A DNA stretch of 64,000 bases from an uncultured Burkholderiales bacterium (GCA_946480465.1 CAMLJY010000008.1:62001-126000); one strand, 5' to 3'; positions 1 through 8,668 are shown, counted from the stretch's first letter. Made by a program: numbers and translations. Notes: generated by a model from the letters alone, not told the origin.

Positions 1-2
1 TG

Positions 3-395
3 GTCGAACTGGCGCGGGTGGTGGGGCTGACGCAGCCGGCCTGCACCCGGGCGCTGGACAAGCTGGTCGGGCGCGGCCTGGTCGAGCGCACGATGCTCAG
101 CGGCAAGGAGGTGCGGCTGTCGCCGACCCCGCGCGGCCGGGCGCAGGCGCGCCGGCTGCTGCAGCGGCGGCAGCAGGCCTGCGGCGCGCTGCTGCAGGCC
201 CTGTCGACCGACGAGCAGGCGCAGTTCGCCCGCCTGGCGAGCAAGCTGCTGCAGGCCCCGGTGACCGATCGCGCCTACGCGCGAACGGTGTGCCGCTTCT
301 GCGACCACGCGGTCTGCGATGGCCCGGCCTGCCCCATCGGCTGCCGCGCCACGGCGCTGGAACAGGCGGCCGCCGCGCCGCCCGCGTCTACTTGA
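3..395 (+). CDS. MarR-family transcriptional regulator, 5'-truncated by the window edge
   Basis: The reading frame is open from the first bases (V-E-L-A-R-V-V-G-L-T-Q-P), so the GTG at 18 is internal and the true start lies to the left. The visible part is the recognition helix of a winged helix-turn-helix (LTQPACTRALDKLVGRGLVE), the wing (S-G-K-E-V-R-L-S-P-T) and the C-terminal dimerisation helix, as in MarR proteins. An unusual tail follows, CRFCDHAVCDGPACPIGCRA, with five cysteines in twenty residues, which could bind metal or sense oxidants. It converges with the universal stress gene and overlaps its 3' end by 8 bases. The regulated target is not visible. The family call is secure; the ligand is unknown. 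Confidence 0.85.
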   Translation, partial: VELARVVGLTQPACTRALDKLVGRGLVERTMLSGKEVRLSPTPRGRAQARRLLQRRQQACGALLQALSTDEQAQFARLASKLLQAPVTDRAYARTVCRFCDHAVCDGPACPIGCRATALEQAAAAPPAST

Positions 396-822
396 TCACC
401 AGCACCGGCACCGGCGACAGCGCCAGCACCTTGGCCGCGACGCTGCCCAGCATCAGCTTGGCGATGCCGCTGCGGCCGTGCGAGCCCATCACGATCAGGT
501 CGGCCCCGCAGTTGGCCGCCGCATCGACGATGCCGCGCGCGGGCACGTGATCCTCGACCACCAGGGTCTCGACCCGCACGCCGGCTTCCTGCGCCGCGGC
601 CCGCACCTGGTCGATGCCGCGGGTGCCTTCGGCCCGCACCGCGCTGGTGTAGTCCTGCAGGCCGACGACGTTGGCTTCGCCGATGCCGCTGTACGGGTAG
701 GTGTCCTGCACGAAGATCACGACGGCGCTGGCGCCGGCCATCTTCGCCAGGGGAATCGCGCGCAGGGCCGCGTCAATGGAGAGTTGGGATCCGTCGGTCG
801 CCACCAGCATCTTGCTGAACAT
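388..822 (-). CDS. Universal stress protein, UspA family (144 aa)
   Basis: Single Usp domain, a cytoplasmic nucleotide-binding stress protein. The start at 822 gives the typical N-terminus MFSKMLVATDGS and follows a good ribosome site (GGAAGGAG about 7 bases upstream); a longer in-frame start at 1023 would add 67 residues unlike any Usp. The ATP-binding signature G-x2-G-x9-G-S is intact near the C-terminus (GSHGRSGIAKLMLGS), so it belongs to the ATP-binding class. The C-terminal strand is PVPVLVIK. It is separated by 133 bases from the homospermidine synthase gene, which is transcribed toward it in the same direction. Confidence 0.95.
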   Translation of the reverse strand: MFSKMLVATDGSQLSIDAALRAIPLAKMAGASAVVIFVQDTYPYSGIGEANVVGLQDYTSAVRAEGTRGIDQVRAAAQEAGVRVETLVVEDHVPARGIVDAAANCGADLIVMGSHGRSGIAKLMLGSVAAKVLALSPVPVLVIK

Positions 823-955
823 GCTCTGCTCCTTCCTGAAGTGCTGTCCGGCTGCACGATAAGCCGGGCCTATGCCACTGGCGCCATCATGGTTGCAAGC
901 CGCCGCGCGCCGATTGACGCAGCGCAAGGCCGGTGCGCCATGGGCTCGGCGGCTC

Positions 956-2362
956 TCACACCACGCGGAAGTTGAGGAACTGCCACGGGTCGTCGCGGTC
1001 CAGCCGCTCGGGATAGCGTCCACCGCGGCCGGCCAGCGGCGTCCAGTCGCTGTGCACGCCGACCACCGGGCCCAGGTAAGGATGGATCAGCCGCAGCAGC
1101 TCGTCGTGCGGCAGGTCGTCCGGTTCCAGGATGCCGCGGTCCGGGTGCCGGATCGCCCAGGCCATGCCCGCCAGGATGGGCGCCGCCACCTGCAGCGTGG
1201 TGGCGCTGTTGTCCGGGCACAGCGCCCGCGCCTCGTCGATGGACAGCTGCGAGCCGTACCAGTAGGCGCCGATCGACGGACCCATCAGCAGCACGCCCAG
1301 TTCGTCGTGGCCGCTGACGATGTCGTCGCGCGCGACGGTCTGCATCCGCTGCACGCGCCACTGGCGGCCCGCCAGCTCGTGCAGCGACAGCACCGCATCG
1401 TCACAAGGGTGGTACGCATAGTGCACCGTCGGCCGGTACACCGGATCGCGCGGGTCGCCGACCGCCAGGTGGTCGGCGATGGAGATGGACTCGGCATGCG
1501 TGACCAGGAAGCCGTGGAAAGGCCCCGCCAGCGGCGCCCAGCTGCGCACCCGCGTGGCGGCGCCGGGGCGCTTCAGGAAGATGGCGGCGCGGCAGCCGCC
1601 GTCATGCCGTTCAGCATCGTCGGGAAAGTGGCGTTCGTGCGTGCCCCAGCCCAGCTCGGCCGGCTGCAGCGCCTCGTTGACGAAGCCGCCGACCGACCAG
1701 GTGTTGACGAACTCGTCCGGCCGCTTGCGCTGCACGCGTTGCTGGGTGTCGCGCTCGGCCACGTGGATCACCTGCACGTCCAGCCGCTGGGCCAGCGCCG
1801 CCCAGCCTGCGCGGTCGCCCGGTGGCGGCGTGTCGGCGCCGGCCAGGTTCAGCAGTGCCTGCTTGACCAGCAGTGACACCAGGCCCGGGTTCGCACCCAT
1901 CGTGATCAGCGCGGTCGTGCGGCCTTCGCCATCACGGCGCAGCGCCAGGGCCTGCTCGCGCAGGTGGTAGTTGGTGCGCTCGGACAGCGGCTTGCCGGCG
2001 TCCTCGTACTCGCCGGCCCAGGGCTCGGTGCAGGCATCGGTGTACAGCACGCCACGCTCGCGGCACAGCAGCATCAGCTCGATGCTGGACACGTCGACCG
2101 ACAGGTTGACGAGAAAGTCGCCCTCGGCCAGCAAGGGCCCCAGCACCGCGCGCAGGTTGTCGCGGCGCAGGGTCGCGCTCACCAGGCGCACGCCCAGCCG
2201 CTGCGCGGTCTCGGTGCCCCGGGGGCTGGGCTTGACGAGGGTGATGCGTCGCGCTTCCAGGTCCAGGTGCCGCAGCATCAGCGGCAGCAGGGCCTGCCCC
2301 ACGCTGCCGAAGCCCAGCATCACCACACGACCGTCGAAACGATGTTTGGCAGGTTGCGGCAT
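956..2362 (-). CDS. hss: Homospermidine synthase (468 aa)
   Basis: Member of the bacterial homospermidine synthase/saccharopine dehydrogenase-like family, which makes sym-homospermidine from putrescine in an NAD+-dependent reaction. The N-terminal Rossmann segment is seen as VVMLGFGSVGQALLP, followed by family blocks such as DFLVNLSVDVSS, TEPWAGEY, ALITMGANPGLVS, and the C-terminal LNFRVV. The length matches the family (about 470 aa). It is a stand-alone minus-strand gene, 133 bases upstream of the Usp gene and 75 bases downstream of the nucleotidyltransferase-like gene. It is a housekeeping polyamine gene with no evident link to the PKS cluster. Confidence 0.93.
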   Translation of the reverse strand: MPQPAKHRFDGRVVMLGFGSVGQALLPLMLRHLDLEARRITLVKPSPRGTETAQRLGVRLVSATLRRDNLRAVLGPLLAEGDFLVNLSVDVSSIELMLLCRERGVLYTDACTEPWAGEYEDAGKPLSERTNYHLREQALALRRDGEGRTTALITMGANPGLVSLLVKQALLNLAGADTPPPGDRAGWAALAQRLDVQVIHVAERDTQQRVQRKRPDEFVNTWSVGGFVNEALQPAELGWGTHERHFPDDAERHDGGCRAAIFLKRPGAATRVRSWAPLAGPFHGFLVTHAESISIADHLAVGDPRDPVYRPTVHYAYHPCDDAVLSLHELAGRQWRVQRMQTVARDDIVSGHDELGVLLMGPSIGAYWYGSQLSIDEARALCPDNSATTLQVAAPILAGMAWAIRHPDRGILEPDDLPHDELLRLIHPYLGPVVGVHSDWTPLAGRGGRYPERLDRDDPWQFLNFRVV

Positions 2363-2437
2363 GCGAGGGCACCGGCAAGTGCCATGCCCATGGGCCGCGC
2401 GGCATGCGCCCGGATTCGCGCCCGCCGGCCCGGAACC

Positions 2438-3013
2438 TCAATCGGGGGTGTCGATCACACGCACCCGCGGCCAGCGCTCGGCATAGCGCTTGTCCTCGAT
2501 GCGCTGGCGGTAGGTCTGCAGGCTGACGCGGGCTGGATTGCGGCGCACCACCATCGCGAACAGGTCGTCCAGGCCATGCGGCGCGATGACCTGCAGTGCG
2601 CCGGTGTCGTCCAGCGCCACGCCCACCGCCGTGGCGTACTCTGGCCACGAGGCCACGGCCTCGTCCAGCGAGCGCAGCGGCGGCACGGCATGGCCGAACC
2701 ACTGCTCGAACCACAGGTGCACGCGGGCCTGGTTCGTCACCTCCCACGGGTGGTCGGGCGCGATGGCCTGCAGGCGCCGCTGCAGCGCCTGCTCGCTGTC
2801 TGGCGCCAGGTCCTGGGCGTCGAAGTACGCGACATCCACGTCGGCCGGCGGCGACGGCAGGGCGTGGCCGTGTAGCGCATCCCACACCAGGTTGCGCACC
2901 GCGCCGGCGCCGATGCACCAGCACGCCAGGCGCAGCGAGCGCACCGCCTGCAGCGCCGCCATGAAGGTGTGCGAAGCGCGCACGATGGCGCGCAGTTCGT
3001 CGTGCCGGCTCAT
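2438..3013 (-). CDS. Nucleotidyltransferase-like protein (COG3575/DUF925 type, 191 aa)
   Basis: Resembles the small nucleotidyltransferase-fold proteins often annotated 'nucleotidyltransferase family protein'. Visible blocks are the glycine segment CWCIGAGAVRNLVWD, an acidic pair in ADVDVAYFD that would correspond to the metal-binding aspartates of the fold, WEVTNQARVHLW and the C-terminal RIEDKRYAERWPRV. The start at 3013 overlaps the LysR stop codon (ATGA), so the two genes are translationally coupled and LysR is the upstream cistron. The substrate is unknown. Confidence 0.8.
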   Translation of the reverse strand: MSRHDELRAIVRASHTFMAALQAVRSLRLACWCIGAGAVRNLVWDALHGHALPSPPADVDVAYFDAQDLAPDSEQALQRRLQAIAPDHPWEVTNQARVHLWFEQWFGHAVPPLRSLDEAVASWPEYATAVGVALDDTGALQVIAPHGLDDLFAMVVRRNPARVSLQTYRQRIEDKRYAERWPRVRVIDTPD

Positions 3014-3912
3014 GCCTTGGCGGCCGCGGCGAGGTGGTCGATCAGCACGCGCACTTTGGGCGGCAGGTGCCGGGTCGGCGTGTAGACCGCGTGCAGCACG
3101 CGCGGCTCGTAGGCGCCGGCCAGCGGCCAGCGCGGCAGCACGGCCTTGAGCCGCCGCGCCCGAAGGCCGGCCGCGGCGGCGAAGTCCGGCACGATGCCGA
3201 TGCCCAGCCCCGCCTCCACCGCGACGAGGATGGCCCGGCTGTTGTTCACCCGCAGCGGCCCGCGCACCTGGATGGGTCCGCCGCTGCCATCGCGCTGGAA
3301 CTCCAGCCGGTCCTCGAACGGCGGATAACCGAGCCAGATGAAGGTGTGGTCCGCCAGCTGCGAAGGCTCGGCCGGCATGCCGTGCCGGCGCAGGTAGGCG
3401 GGCGCCGCGACCATCAGGTAGCGCACCTCGCCCAGCGGCCGCGCCACCAGCCCGGGCGCCACCGCGCCTGGCCGGGTGATGCGCAGCGCCAGGTCGTAGC
3501 CTTCGTCGGCCAGGTCGACCAGGCGGTCGATCAGCATCAAGTCCACCTGCACCTGCGGCCAGCGCGCCAGGAAGGCCGGCAGCAGCGGGGCGAGCCAGGT
3601 CTCGCCGAACACGGTGGGCGCGCTGACGCGGACCCGGCCTTGCGGGGCCAGCGCATAGCGGCCGGCCAGGGCCTGCACCTCGCGGGCGGTCTGGGCTACC
3701 CGCGCACAACCCGGGTAGACCTCGGCGCCCAGCTCGGTCAGCGACACCGAGCGCGTGGTGCGGTTCAGCAGGCGCGCGCCCAGCTGCGCCTCCAGCCGCG
3801 CCACGCTGCGGCTGACCGCCGAATTGGTCAGCCCCAGCGCCCGCGCGGCGGCAGTGAAGCCGCCGCTGTCCACCACGCGGGCGAACACCACCATCTCGTC
3901 AAGCAGTTCCAT
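3010..3912 (-). CDS. LysR-family transcriptional regulator (300 aa)
   Basis: Typical LysR length and layout. The N-terminal helix-turn-helix (residues 1-60) contains the signature SGGFTAAARALGLTNSAVSR and is followed by RLEAQLGARLLNRTTRSVSLTELG. The effector-binding domain starts near residue 90 (GRVRVSAPTVFGETWLAPLLP). It lies head-to-head with the NIPSNAP gene, about 120 bases away, the usual arrangement when a LysR protein controls the divergent neighbour. It overlaps the downstream nucleotidyltransferase-like gene by 4 bases. The effector is unknown. Confidence 0.93.
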   Translation of the reverse strand: MELLDEMVVFARVVDSGGFTAAARALGLTNSAVSRSVARLEAQLGARLLNRTTRSVSLTELGAEVYPGCARVAQTAREVQALAGRYALAPQGRVRVSAPTVFGETWLAPLLPAFLARWPQVQVDLMLIDRLVDLADEGYDLALRITRPGAVAPGLVARPLGEVRYLMVAAPAYLRRHGMPAEPSQLADHTFIWLGYPPFEDRLEFQRDGSGGPIQVRGPLRVNNSRAILVAVEAGLGIGIVPDFAAAAGLRARRLKAVLPRWPLAGAYEPRVLHAVYTPTRHLPPKVRVLIDHLAAAAKA

Positions 3913-4033
3913 GGGTCCTGATTGTTGATCTGCGCGCAGCAGTCCTCTTCCTGGGCGACCGATTGTGCGCGCTGGCGCCGCCTGTCATGCTGCGGGCCTT
4001 CGCAACGACTCCTGGCCCGCCCATCTCATCTCC

Positions 4034-4339
4034 ATGGTCACCATCTTCCTGCGCTACGTGCTGGACCCGCACCGCCTCGCCGAATTCGAGCACTACGGCC
4101 GGCTGTGGATTCCGCTGGTCGAGCGCTTCGGCGGCAAGCACCACGGCTACTTCATGCCGTCCGAGTGCGCCAACAACATCGCGCTGGCCCTCTTCACCTT
4201 CCCGTCGCTGGCCGCCTATGAGCAATACCGCCTGGCCTCGAGCAAAGACCCCGAGTGCCAGGCCGCCTTCGCCTATGCCGAGCAGACGCGCTGCATCCTG
4301 AGCTACGAGCGCAGCTTCTTCCGGCCAGTCTTCGAATAG
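4034..4339 (+). CDS. NIPSNAP-family protein (101 aa)
   Basis: A small alpha+beta barrel (dimeric ferredoxin-like) protein. Family features are the start MVTIFLRYVLDPHRLAEFE, the block GGKHHGYFMPSECANNIALALF, and ALFTFPSLAAYEQYR. The length of about 100 aa is the family norm; the ATG at 4034 was preferred to an upstream in-frame codon at 3965 because homologues start at this strand. It is divergent from the LysR gene and is its likeliest target. The biochemical role of NIPSNAP proteins is not established. Confidence 0.88.
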   Translation: MVTIFLRYVLDPHRLAEFEHYGRLWIPLVERFGGKHHGYFMPSECANNIALALFTFPSLAAYEQYRLASSKDPECQAAFAYAEQTRCILSYERSFFRPVFE

Positions 4340-4383
4340 GGTCAGCGCGCCCCCTTCCAGCCCCGCGCCCTGGACTGCCCCGC

Positions 4384-4821
4384 GTGGGCACCTTCTACCG
4401 CGAGACCATCGACGGGGCGCCGAGCTACCCGCCGCTGACGGCGCCGATCGAGACCGAGGTGGCGGTCATCGGCGGCGGCTTCGCCGGGCCGGGCACTGCA
4501 TGAGCCTGGCCGACCGCGGCCACCGCAACACCGTGCTGCTGGAAGCCGAAGTGATCGGCCACGGCGCGTCGGGCCGCAACGGCGGCTTCGTCTCCGGCGG
4601 CTTCAGCCTCGACGCCGCGGCATTGCGGCGCCGCCTGGGCCACGAGGCCGCACGCCGGCTCTACCTGCAAAGCGAAGCGGCCGTGGAGCGCATCCGCGAC
4701 CGCACCGCGCAGCACGCCATCGACTGCGACGCGGTGCACGCCGGCGTCATCGTCGCCAGCTGGTTCAACGAGGACCCCAGGCCTGCAGGCGCGGGATGCT
4801 GCTGGAGTGGCGCCACGCCTG
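4384..4821 (+). pseudogene. Relic of a PuuB-type FAD-dependent amine oxidase (5' part only)
   Basis: From the GTG at 4384 the frame encodes the N-terminus of a gamma-glutamylputrescine-oxidase-like flavoprotein: FYRETIDGAPSYPPL, then the FAD motif VAVIGGGFAG. It stops at 4501-4503. The next frame continues the same protein (SLADRGH, VLLEAEVIGHGASGRNGGF, HAGVIVASWFNED), consistent with loss of one base near 4500. A second frame change after about 4770 leads to a plausible GMLLEW segment and a stop at 4819-4821. Only about 140 of roughly 430 codons remain, so the gene is both frameshifted and truncated. By chance the second frame reads on into the next small gene. Confidence 0.75.
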
Positions 4822-4898
4822 ACCAGCCCCCCCACGGGTATGGCGATTGCCGCGTTCGGGCACCGGCCCCTGGCGGTCCCAGCAATCCGGAGAACGTG

Positions 4899-5108
4899 AT
4901 GGCGAAGTACGGCAAGAAGGCATCCGAGAAAGTCCATGAGGCCATGGACGAGATGAAACACGGCGAGCTGCGCAGCGGCAGCACCGGCAAGAAGGTGACG
5001 AGCCGCAAGCAGGCGGTCGCGATCGGCCTGAGCGAGGCGCGGCGTGCCGGCGCCAAGGTGCCCGGCCGCGGCGACAAGTCGCGCGGCGGCAGCGAGAAGT
5101 CGAAGTGA
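4899..5108 (+). CDS. DUF6496-type small basic protein (69 aa)
   Basis: Begins MAKYGKKASEKVHEAMDEMK, with the stretch SGSTGKKVTSRKQAVAIGLS and a Lys/Arg/Gly/Ser-rich tail; this matches the short DUF6496 proteins common in proteobacteria. The start at 4899 has GGAG eight bases upstream. A longer in-frame ORF from 4500 exists only because the broken oxidase upstream reads into it. Its stop overlaps the possible GTG start of the next gene. The function is unknown; the high positive charge may mean nucleic-acid binding. Confidence 0.8.
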   Translation: MAKYGKKASEKVHEAMDEMKHGELRSGSTGKKVTSRKQAVAIGLSEARRAGAKVPGRGDKSRGGSEKSK

Positions 5109-5116
5109 GGCCGGCC

Positions 5117-5902
5117 ATGGATCCGCTGCGCCCGCTCGCCGTCGTCACCGGCGCCTCCTCCGGCATCGGCCGTGAATTGGCGCGCCTGGCCGCCGAGGAT
5201 GGCCATGACCTCGTCATCGCCGCCGACGAAGGACCGCTGGACGACGTGGCCGATGCACTGCGTGCGCTCGGCGCCGAGGTGGAGGCGGTGCACACCGACC
5301 TGGCGCGGCCGGAGGGCATCGACCTGGTGATGGGCGCGATCGGCCAACGCCCGGTGGCCGCGCTGCTGGCCAATGCTGGCCACGGCCTGGGCCATGCCTT
5401 CCTGGACCAGGAATTCGCCGCGATCCGCCACGTGATCGACACCAACGTGACCGGCACGCTGGACCTGACCCACCGGGTGGGCCGGCACATGCTGGCGCAC
5501 GGCCGTGGCCGCATCCTGATCACCGGCTCGATCGCCGGCTTCATGCCCGGCGCGTTCCAGGCCGTCTACAACGGCAGCAAGGCCTTCATCGACTCCTTCG
5601 CCTATGCGCTGCGCAACGAGCTGAAGGACAGCGGCATCACCGTGACCGTGCTGATGCCCGGCCCGACGGAAACGCGCTTCTTCGAACGGGCCGGCATGCT
5701 GGACACCAAGCTCGGCACCGACAGGAAGGACGACCCGGCCGACGTGGCCAAGGCCGGCTACGAGGCGATGAAGGACGGCGAGAGCGACGTGGTGGCGGGG
5801 CTGAAGAACAAGCTGCAGGCCAAGCTGGCGAATGTGACGCCGGCGGAGATGCTGGCCGAACAGCACCGCAAGCTGGCACAGCCAGGGTCGGCCAAGCGCT
5901 AA
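5117..5902 (+). CDS. Short-chain dehydrogenase/reductase (SDR, 261 aa)
   Basis: Classical SDR: cofactor motif TGASSGIGRELARLA near the N-terminus, ANAGHG structural motif, Ser in ITGSIAGFMPG, and catalytic Tyr-x3-Lys in VYNGSKAF. Length is typical. The ATG at 5117 (GAGG six bases upstream) is preferred to the GTG at 5105, which overlaps the previous stop. The sequence resembles general-purpose SDRs annotated as stress or short-chain acyl dehydrogenases; the substrate cannot be assigned. Confidence 0.9.
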   Translation: MDPLRPLAVVTGASSGIGRELARLAAEDGHDLVIAADEGPLDDVADALRALGAEVEAVHTDLARPEGIDLVMGAIGQRPVAALLANAGHGLGHAFLDQEFAAIRHVIDTNVTGTLDLTHRVGRHMLAHGRGRILITGSIAGFMPGAFQAVYNGSKAFIDSFAYALRNELKDSGITVTVLMPGPTETRFFERAGMLDTKLGTDRKDDPADVAKAGYEAMKDGESDVVAGLKNKLQAKLANVTPAEMLAEQHRKLAQPGSAKR

Positions 5903-6242
5903 CGCTCGTTCAGCACGGCCAGGACATCCTTGACGTTGCTGGGCGCCGGGCCGGTGGCCACGGCAGCGGCGCCTCGATCGCATGGCATTGCAGCACGGCG
6001 ATCGCGTCGGCACAGCTGGCGGCGTCGGCCGCCGTGGGTCCGGACTTGTCGCTCCTGCGCGTTGGCCGCCATCGTCGGCGCGAGCCGCTCGGCCGTGAAG
6101 CGAAAGCGGGCATGAGAGCCATCCCTGGGCGGAATGCTTCACGGGCTCTAAGCCACGGCCGCGAAGACCGCTGCCGCAGGCGGGGCTTGCAGAGCCGCCC
6201 GCACAATCCCACGCTTTCGCCGACCATCGCTGCCGCACCGAC
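5903..6242. other. 340-base gap without a confident gene
   Basis: No recognised protein is encoded. On the minus strand a 57-codon ORF (6072 to 5899) ends in a protein-like stretch, PSNVKDVLAVLNER, while a neighbouring frame carries the coherent segment AADAASCADAIAVLQCH. This looks like a frameshifted remnant of a short gene, but I cannot name it. The last ~150 bases precede the ene-reductase start and should contain its promoter; no clear -35/-10 pair is visible. Confidence 0.35.
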
Positions 6243-7361
6243 ATGAGCGCCCTCTTCCAAGCCCTGGCCCTGGGGCCGCTGACGCTTCCGAACCGCATCG
6301 TCATCGCCCCGATGTGCCAGTACTCCGCCGACGGCGAGGGCTCGGCGACCGACTGGCACCTGATGCATCTGGGGCAGCTGGCCGTCTCCGGCGCCGGGCT
6401 GCTGACGCTGGAAGCGACCGCCGTCTCGGCCGAAGGTCGCATCACCGCGCAGGACCTCGGCCTGTATTCCGACGCGAACGAGGCGGCGCTGGGCCGCGTG
6501 CTGTCCGCGGTGCGCCGGCACTCGGCCATGCCCTTCGCCATCCAGCTCGCGCATGCCGGCCGCAAGGCATCCAGCCGTGCGCCCTGGCTCGGTGGCAAGC
6601 AGGTGCCGATCGGCGAGCCCGGCGGCTGGCCCGCGGTGGCGCCTTCCGCATTGCCGCATGGCGCGAACGAGCAGCCGCCGCAGGCACTGGACGCGAGCGG
6701 CCTGCGCCGCGTGCGTGGCGAGTTCGCCGACGCCGCCCGGCGCGCCGCGCGCCTGGGGATCGACGCGATCGAGATCCACGCCGCGCACGGCTACCTGCTG
6801 CACCAGTTCCTGTCGCCCCTGGCCAACCAGCGCGGGGACGCCTACGGCGGCAGCCTGGAGAACCGGCTGCGCTTTCCTCTGGAGGTGTTCGAGGCCGTGC
6901 GCGAAGCCTTCCCGGCCGATCGGCCGGTCTGGGTGCGGCTGTCCGCCAGCGACTGGGTCGACGGCGGCTGGAACGTCGAGCAAAGCATCGCCTTCACGCT
7001 AGAGCTGAAGGCACGCGGCTGCGCGGCCATCCACGTCAGCAGCGGTGGCGTGTCGCCGCAGCAGGCGATCAAGCTCGGACCCGGCTACCAGGTCCCTTTC
7101 GCCAGGCAGGTGAAGGACGCGGCGGGCCTGCCGACCATCGCGGTCGGCCTGATCACCGAAGCCCGGCAGGCCGAAGACATCGTCGCCAGCGGCCAGGCCG
7201 ATGCCGTGGCGCTGGCCCGGACCATGCTCTACGACCCGCGCTGGCCCTGGCATGCGGCGGCGGAACTCGGTGCGCGGGTGAGCGCGCCGCCGCAGTACTG
7301 GCGCTGCCAGCCGCGCGAGTTGACGGACCTGTTCGAGAACGCGAGCTTCGGTGCGCGGTGA
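6243..7361 (+). CDS. NADH:flavin oxidoreductase, YqjM/NamA-type ene-reductase (372 aa)
   Basis: FMN-dependent old yellow enzyme with a TIM barrel, reducing activated C=C bonds. The YqjM (thermophilic-like) subclass is indicated by the Cys in APMCQYSADG (Cys25), which tunes the flavin in that class. The substrate-anchoring His pair is present in EIHAAHGYLLHQFLSP (His179, His182), followed by NQRGDAYGGSLENR and the C-terminal phosphate-binding region AVGLITEARQAEDI. The length is slightly above YqjM (338 aa) and close to xenobiotic reductases. It is a single gene converging with the glycine-zipper gene. Confidence 0.94.
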   Translation: MSALFQALALGPLTLPNRIVIAPMCQYSADGEGSATDWHLMHLGQLAVSGAGLLTLEATAVSAEGRITAQDLGLYSDANEAALGRVLSAVRRHSAMPFAIQLAHAGRKASSRAPWLGGKQVPIGEPGGWPAVAPSALPHGANEQPPQALDASGLRRVRGEFADAARRAARLGIDAIEIHAAHGYLLHQFLSPLANQRGDAYGGSLENRLRFPLEVFEAVREAFPADRPVWVRLSASDWVDGGWNVEQSIAFTLELKARGCAAIHVSSGGVSPQQAIKLGPGYQVPFARQVKDAAGLPTIAVGLITEARQAEDIVASGQADAVALARTMLYDPRWPWHAAAELGARVSAPPQYWRCQPRELTDLFENASFGAR

Positions 7362-7363
7362 AT

Positions 7364-7451
7364 AGGGCACCCGGGCCCGGGAGCGGCCGGGCGGCGGCCG
7401 CGCAGGGCACCCGGGCCCGCGAGTACACGGGCCCACCCGCCAAGCGGGTGG
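7364..7451. repeat. Convergent intergenic region with a 16-bp direct repeat and a hairpin
   Basis: Between the ene-reductase stop and the convergent envelope gene, the sequence agggcacccgggcccg occurs twice (7364-7379 and 7404-7419), each containing the palindrome cccgggcccg. A hairpin follows with an 8-bp perfect stem (ccacccgc, loop caa, gcgggtgg; 7433-7451). There is no T-run on either strand. It may stop transcription in both directions, but this is only a structural guess. Confidence 0.4.
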
Positions 7452-7475
7452 CCCCTTGGCCGCGTCTTTCAGGCG

Positions 7476-8543
7476 TCAGCCGTAGCGCGGCTCCAGGTGG
7501 TCGCCAACCACGCGAACCGCGTCGCCCACCTTGAAGGACGGCTCGGCCTGGCTCATCACCACCTTGCGCTCGCCCTGGTTCAGGCGCACCACCACCTCGT
7601 ACTGCACGCGGTGGCCCTGGCGCCGGGCGATCTCGCGGCCGATCAGCGCACCGCCGACCGCGCCAGCCACGCCGGCCGCCGTGCGGCCGTCGCCCTTGCC
7701 GATCTGGCTGCCCAGCAATGCGCCGATGGCGCCCCCGGCCAAGGTGCCGATCACCTTGCCATTGCCGTCCACCTCGACCGCATTCACGGCCTCGACGACG
7801 CCACAGTCCACACACCATTGGTCCTCGCCCCGGCCGCGCAGGCTGACGTTCCGGTACGCGTCGTCGATGGACGTCGTCGCGACGCGGTCGCCGATGCGCA
7901 GCCGCGCCATCAGCGGACGGTCGGTGGCCACGCGCACCCCTGGCGCCAGGCGGTGCAGCACGGTGTACTCACCGGGCCGGATCTCTTCCAGCACCAGCAC
8001 CCGCGGGTTCGAGCCCTGCAGCTGCACCGAGGCCTGGCCACCCGGCGTGCCGGTGAGCGTGAAGCGCAGCAGGTCGGGATGGCGGCGGCCGCCGTCGGTG
8101 ACCACCACACGCGCGATCTCAGGCCGCGGGCCCGAGGCCACCGGCGAGGGCCAATCGGCCTGCAGTGGCTCGGCCAGCGAGGCCGTGGCCACCCGGTTGC
8201 CGCGCCGCAGGTTCACCGTCACCCGCGAGTCGGGCCCGATGCGGTCGCGCCGCGCCACCGTGTAGGTGCCGCGGTAGACACCGGGCGAATCCTCGTACAG
8301 CGTCAGCGGCCGCGCAGCGCCTTCGATCTGCAGCGTCGCAACGGCACCGCTGGTGCCCCAGATGGTGAAGTCGAGGTCGGCGCCCGGCTCCACGCGGTCG
8401 ACCGGCCGCACGTCGACCGAGCTGACGCGCGGCATTTCGGCGCGCGCGGCCGCGCTCTGCGCCTGCGCCAGCAACGGCGCCAGACCGATGCCGGCGACGC
8501 TGGTGGACAGCAGGGCGATGGCGAGGGTGACGGGACGCAGCAT
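7476..8543 (-). CDS. Exported glycine-zipper (2TM/SlyB-like) envelope protein (355 aa)
   Basis: The start at 8543 has GGAGG six bases upstream and gives a signal peptide (MLRPVTLAIALLSTSVAGIG, cleavage plausible around residue 25-35). The middle two thirds is a beta-rich region with two similar halves (PRVSSVDVRPVDRVEPGADL and PEIARVVVTDGGRRHPDLLR). The C-terminal third is a glycine-zipper: GTLAGGAIGALLGSQIGKGD, then GRTAAGVAGAVGGALIGREI, as in the 17-kDa surface antigen and SlyB families. Two cysteines lie just before it (WCVDCGV). The protein is probably inserted in or attached to the outer membrane; its role is unknown. Confidence 0.85.
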   Translation of the reverse strand: MLRPVTLAIALLSTSVAGIGLAPLLAQAQSAAARAEMPRVSSVDVRPVDRVEPGADLDFTIWGTSGAVATLQIEGAARPLTLYEDSPGVYRGTYTVARRDRIGPDSRVTVNLRRGNRVATASLAEPLQADWPSPVASGPRPEIARVVVTDGGRRHPDLLRFTLTGTPGGQASVQLQGSNPRVLVLEEIRPGEYTVLHRLAPGVRVATDRPLMARLRIGDRVATTSIDDAYRNVSLRGRGEDQWCVDCGVVEAVNAVEVDGNGKVIGTLAGGAIGALLGSQIGKGDGRTAAGVAGAVGGALIGREIARRQGHRVQYEVVVRLNQGERKVVMSQAEPSFKVGDAVRVVGDHLEPRYG

Positions 8544-8628
8544 GGCAAACCTCCTGCACTGCAACTCAGGGATGGTTGCAGCTTAAGAAGCAGCGCCGGC
8601 TCCCGGCATCGGACCAGGGCGCTGCTGC

Positions 8629-8668
8629 GCGTAGGCGCGGCCCTACGGCCCCTCGCGGGCCAGTTCAC
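8629..8668. repeat. Dispersed ~40-bp repeat, copy 1
   Basis: Nearly identical to 10833-10872: both share ggcgcggccct-cggcccctcgcgggc followed by gttcacc, differing at two substitutions and a 1-base gap. This copy spans the 3' end of the acetyltransferase gene (stop at 8643). Confidence 0.6.

Noticed and set aside
7433..7451. Rho-independent terminator
   Set aside because: A hairpin exists but no T-run follows on either strand.
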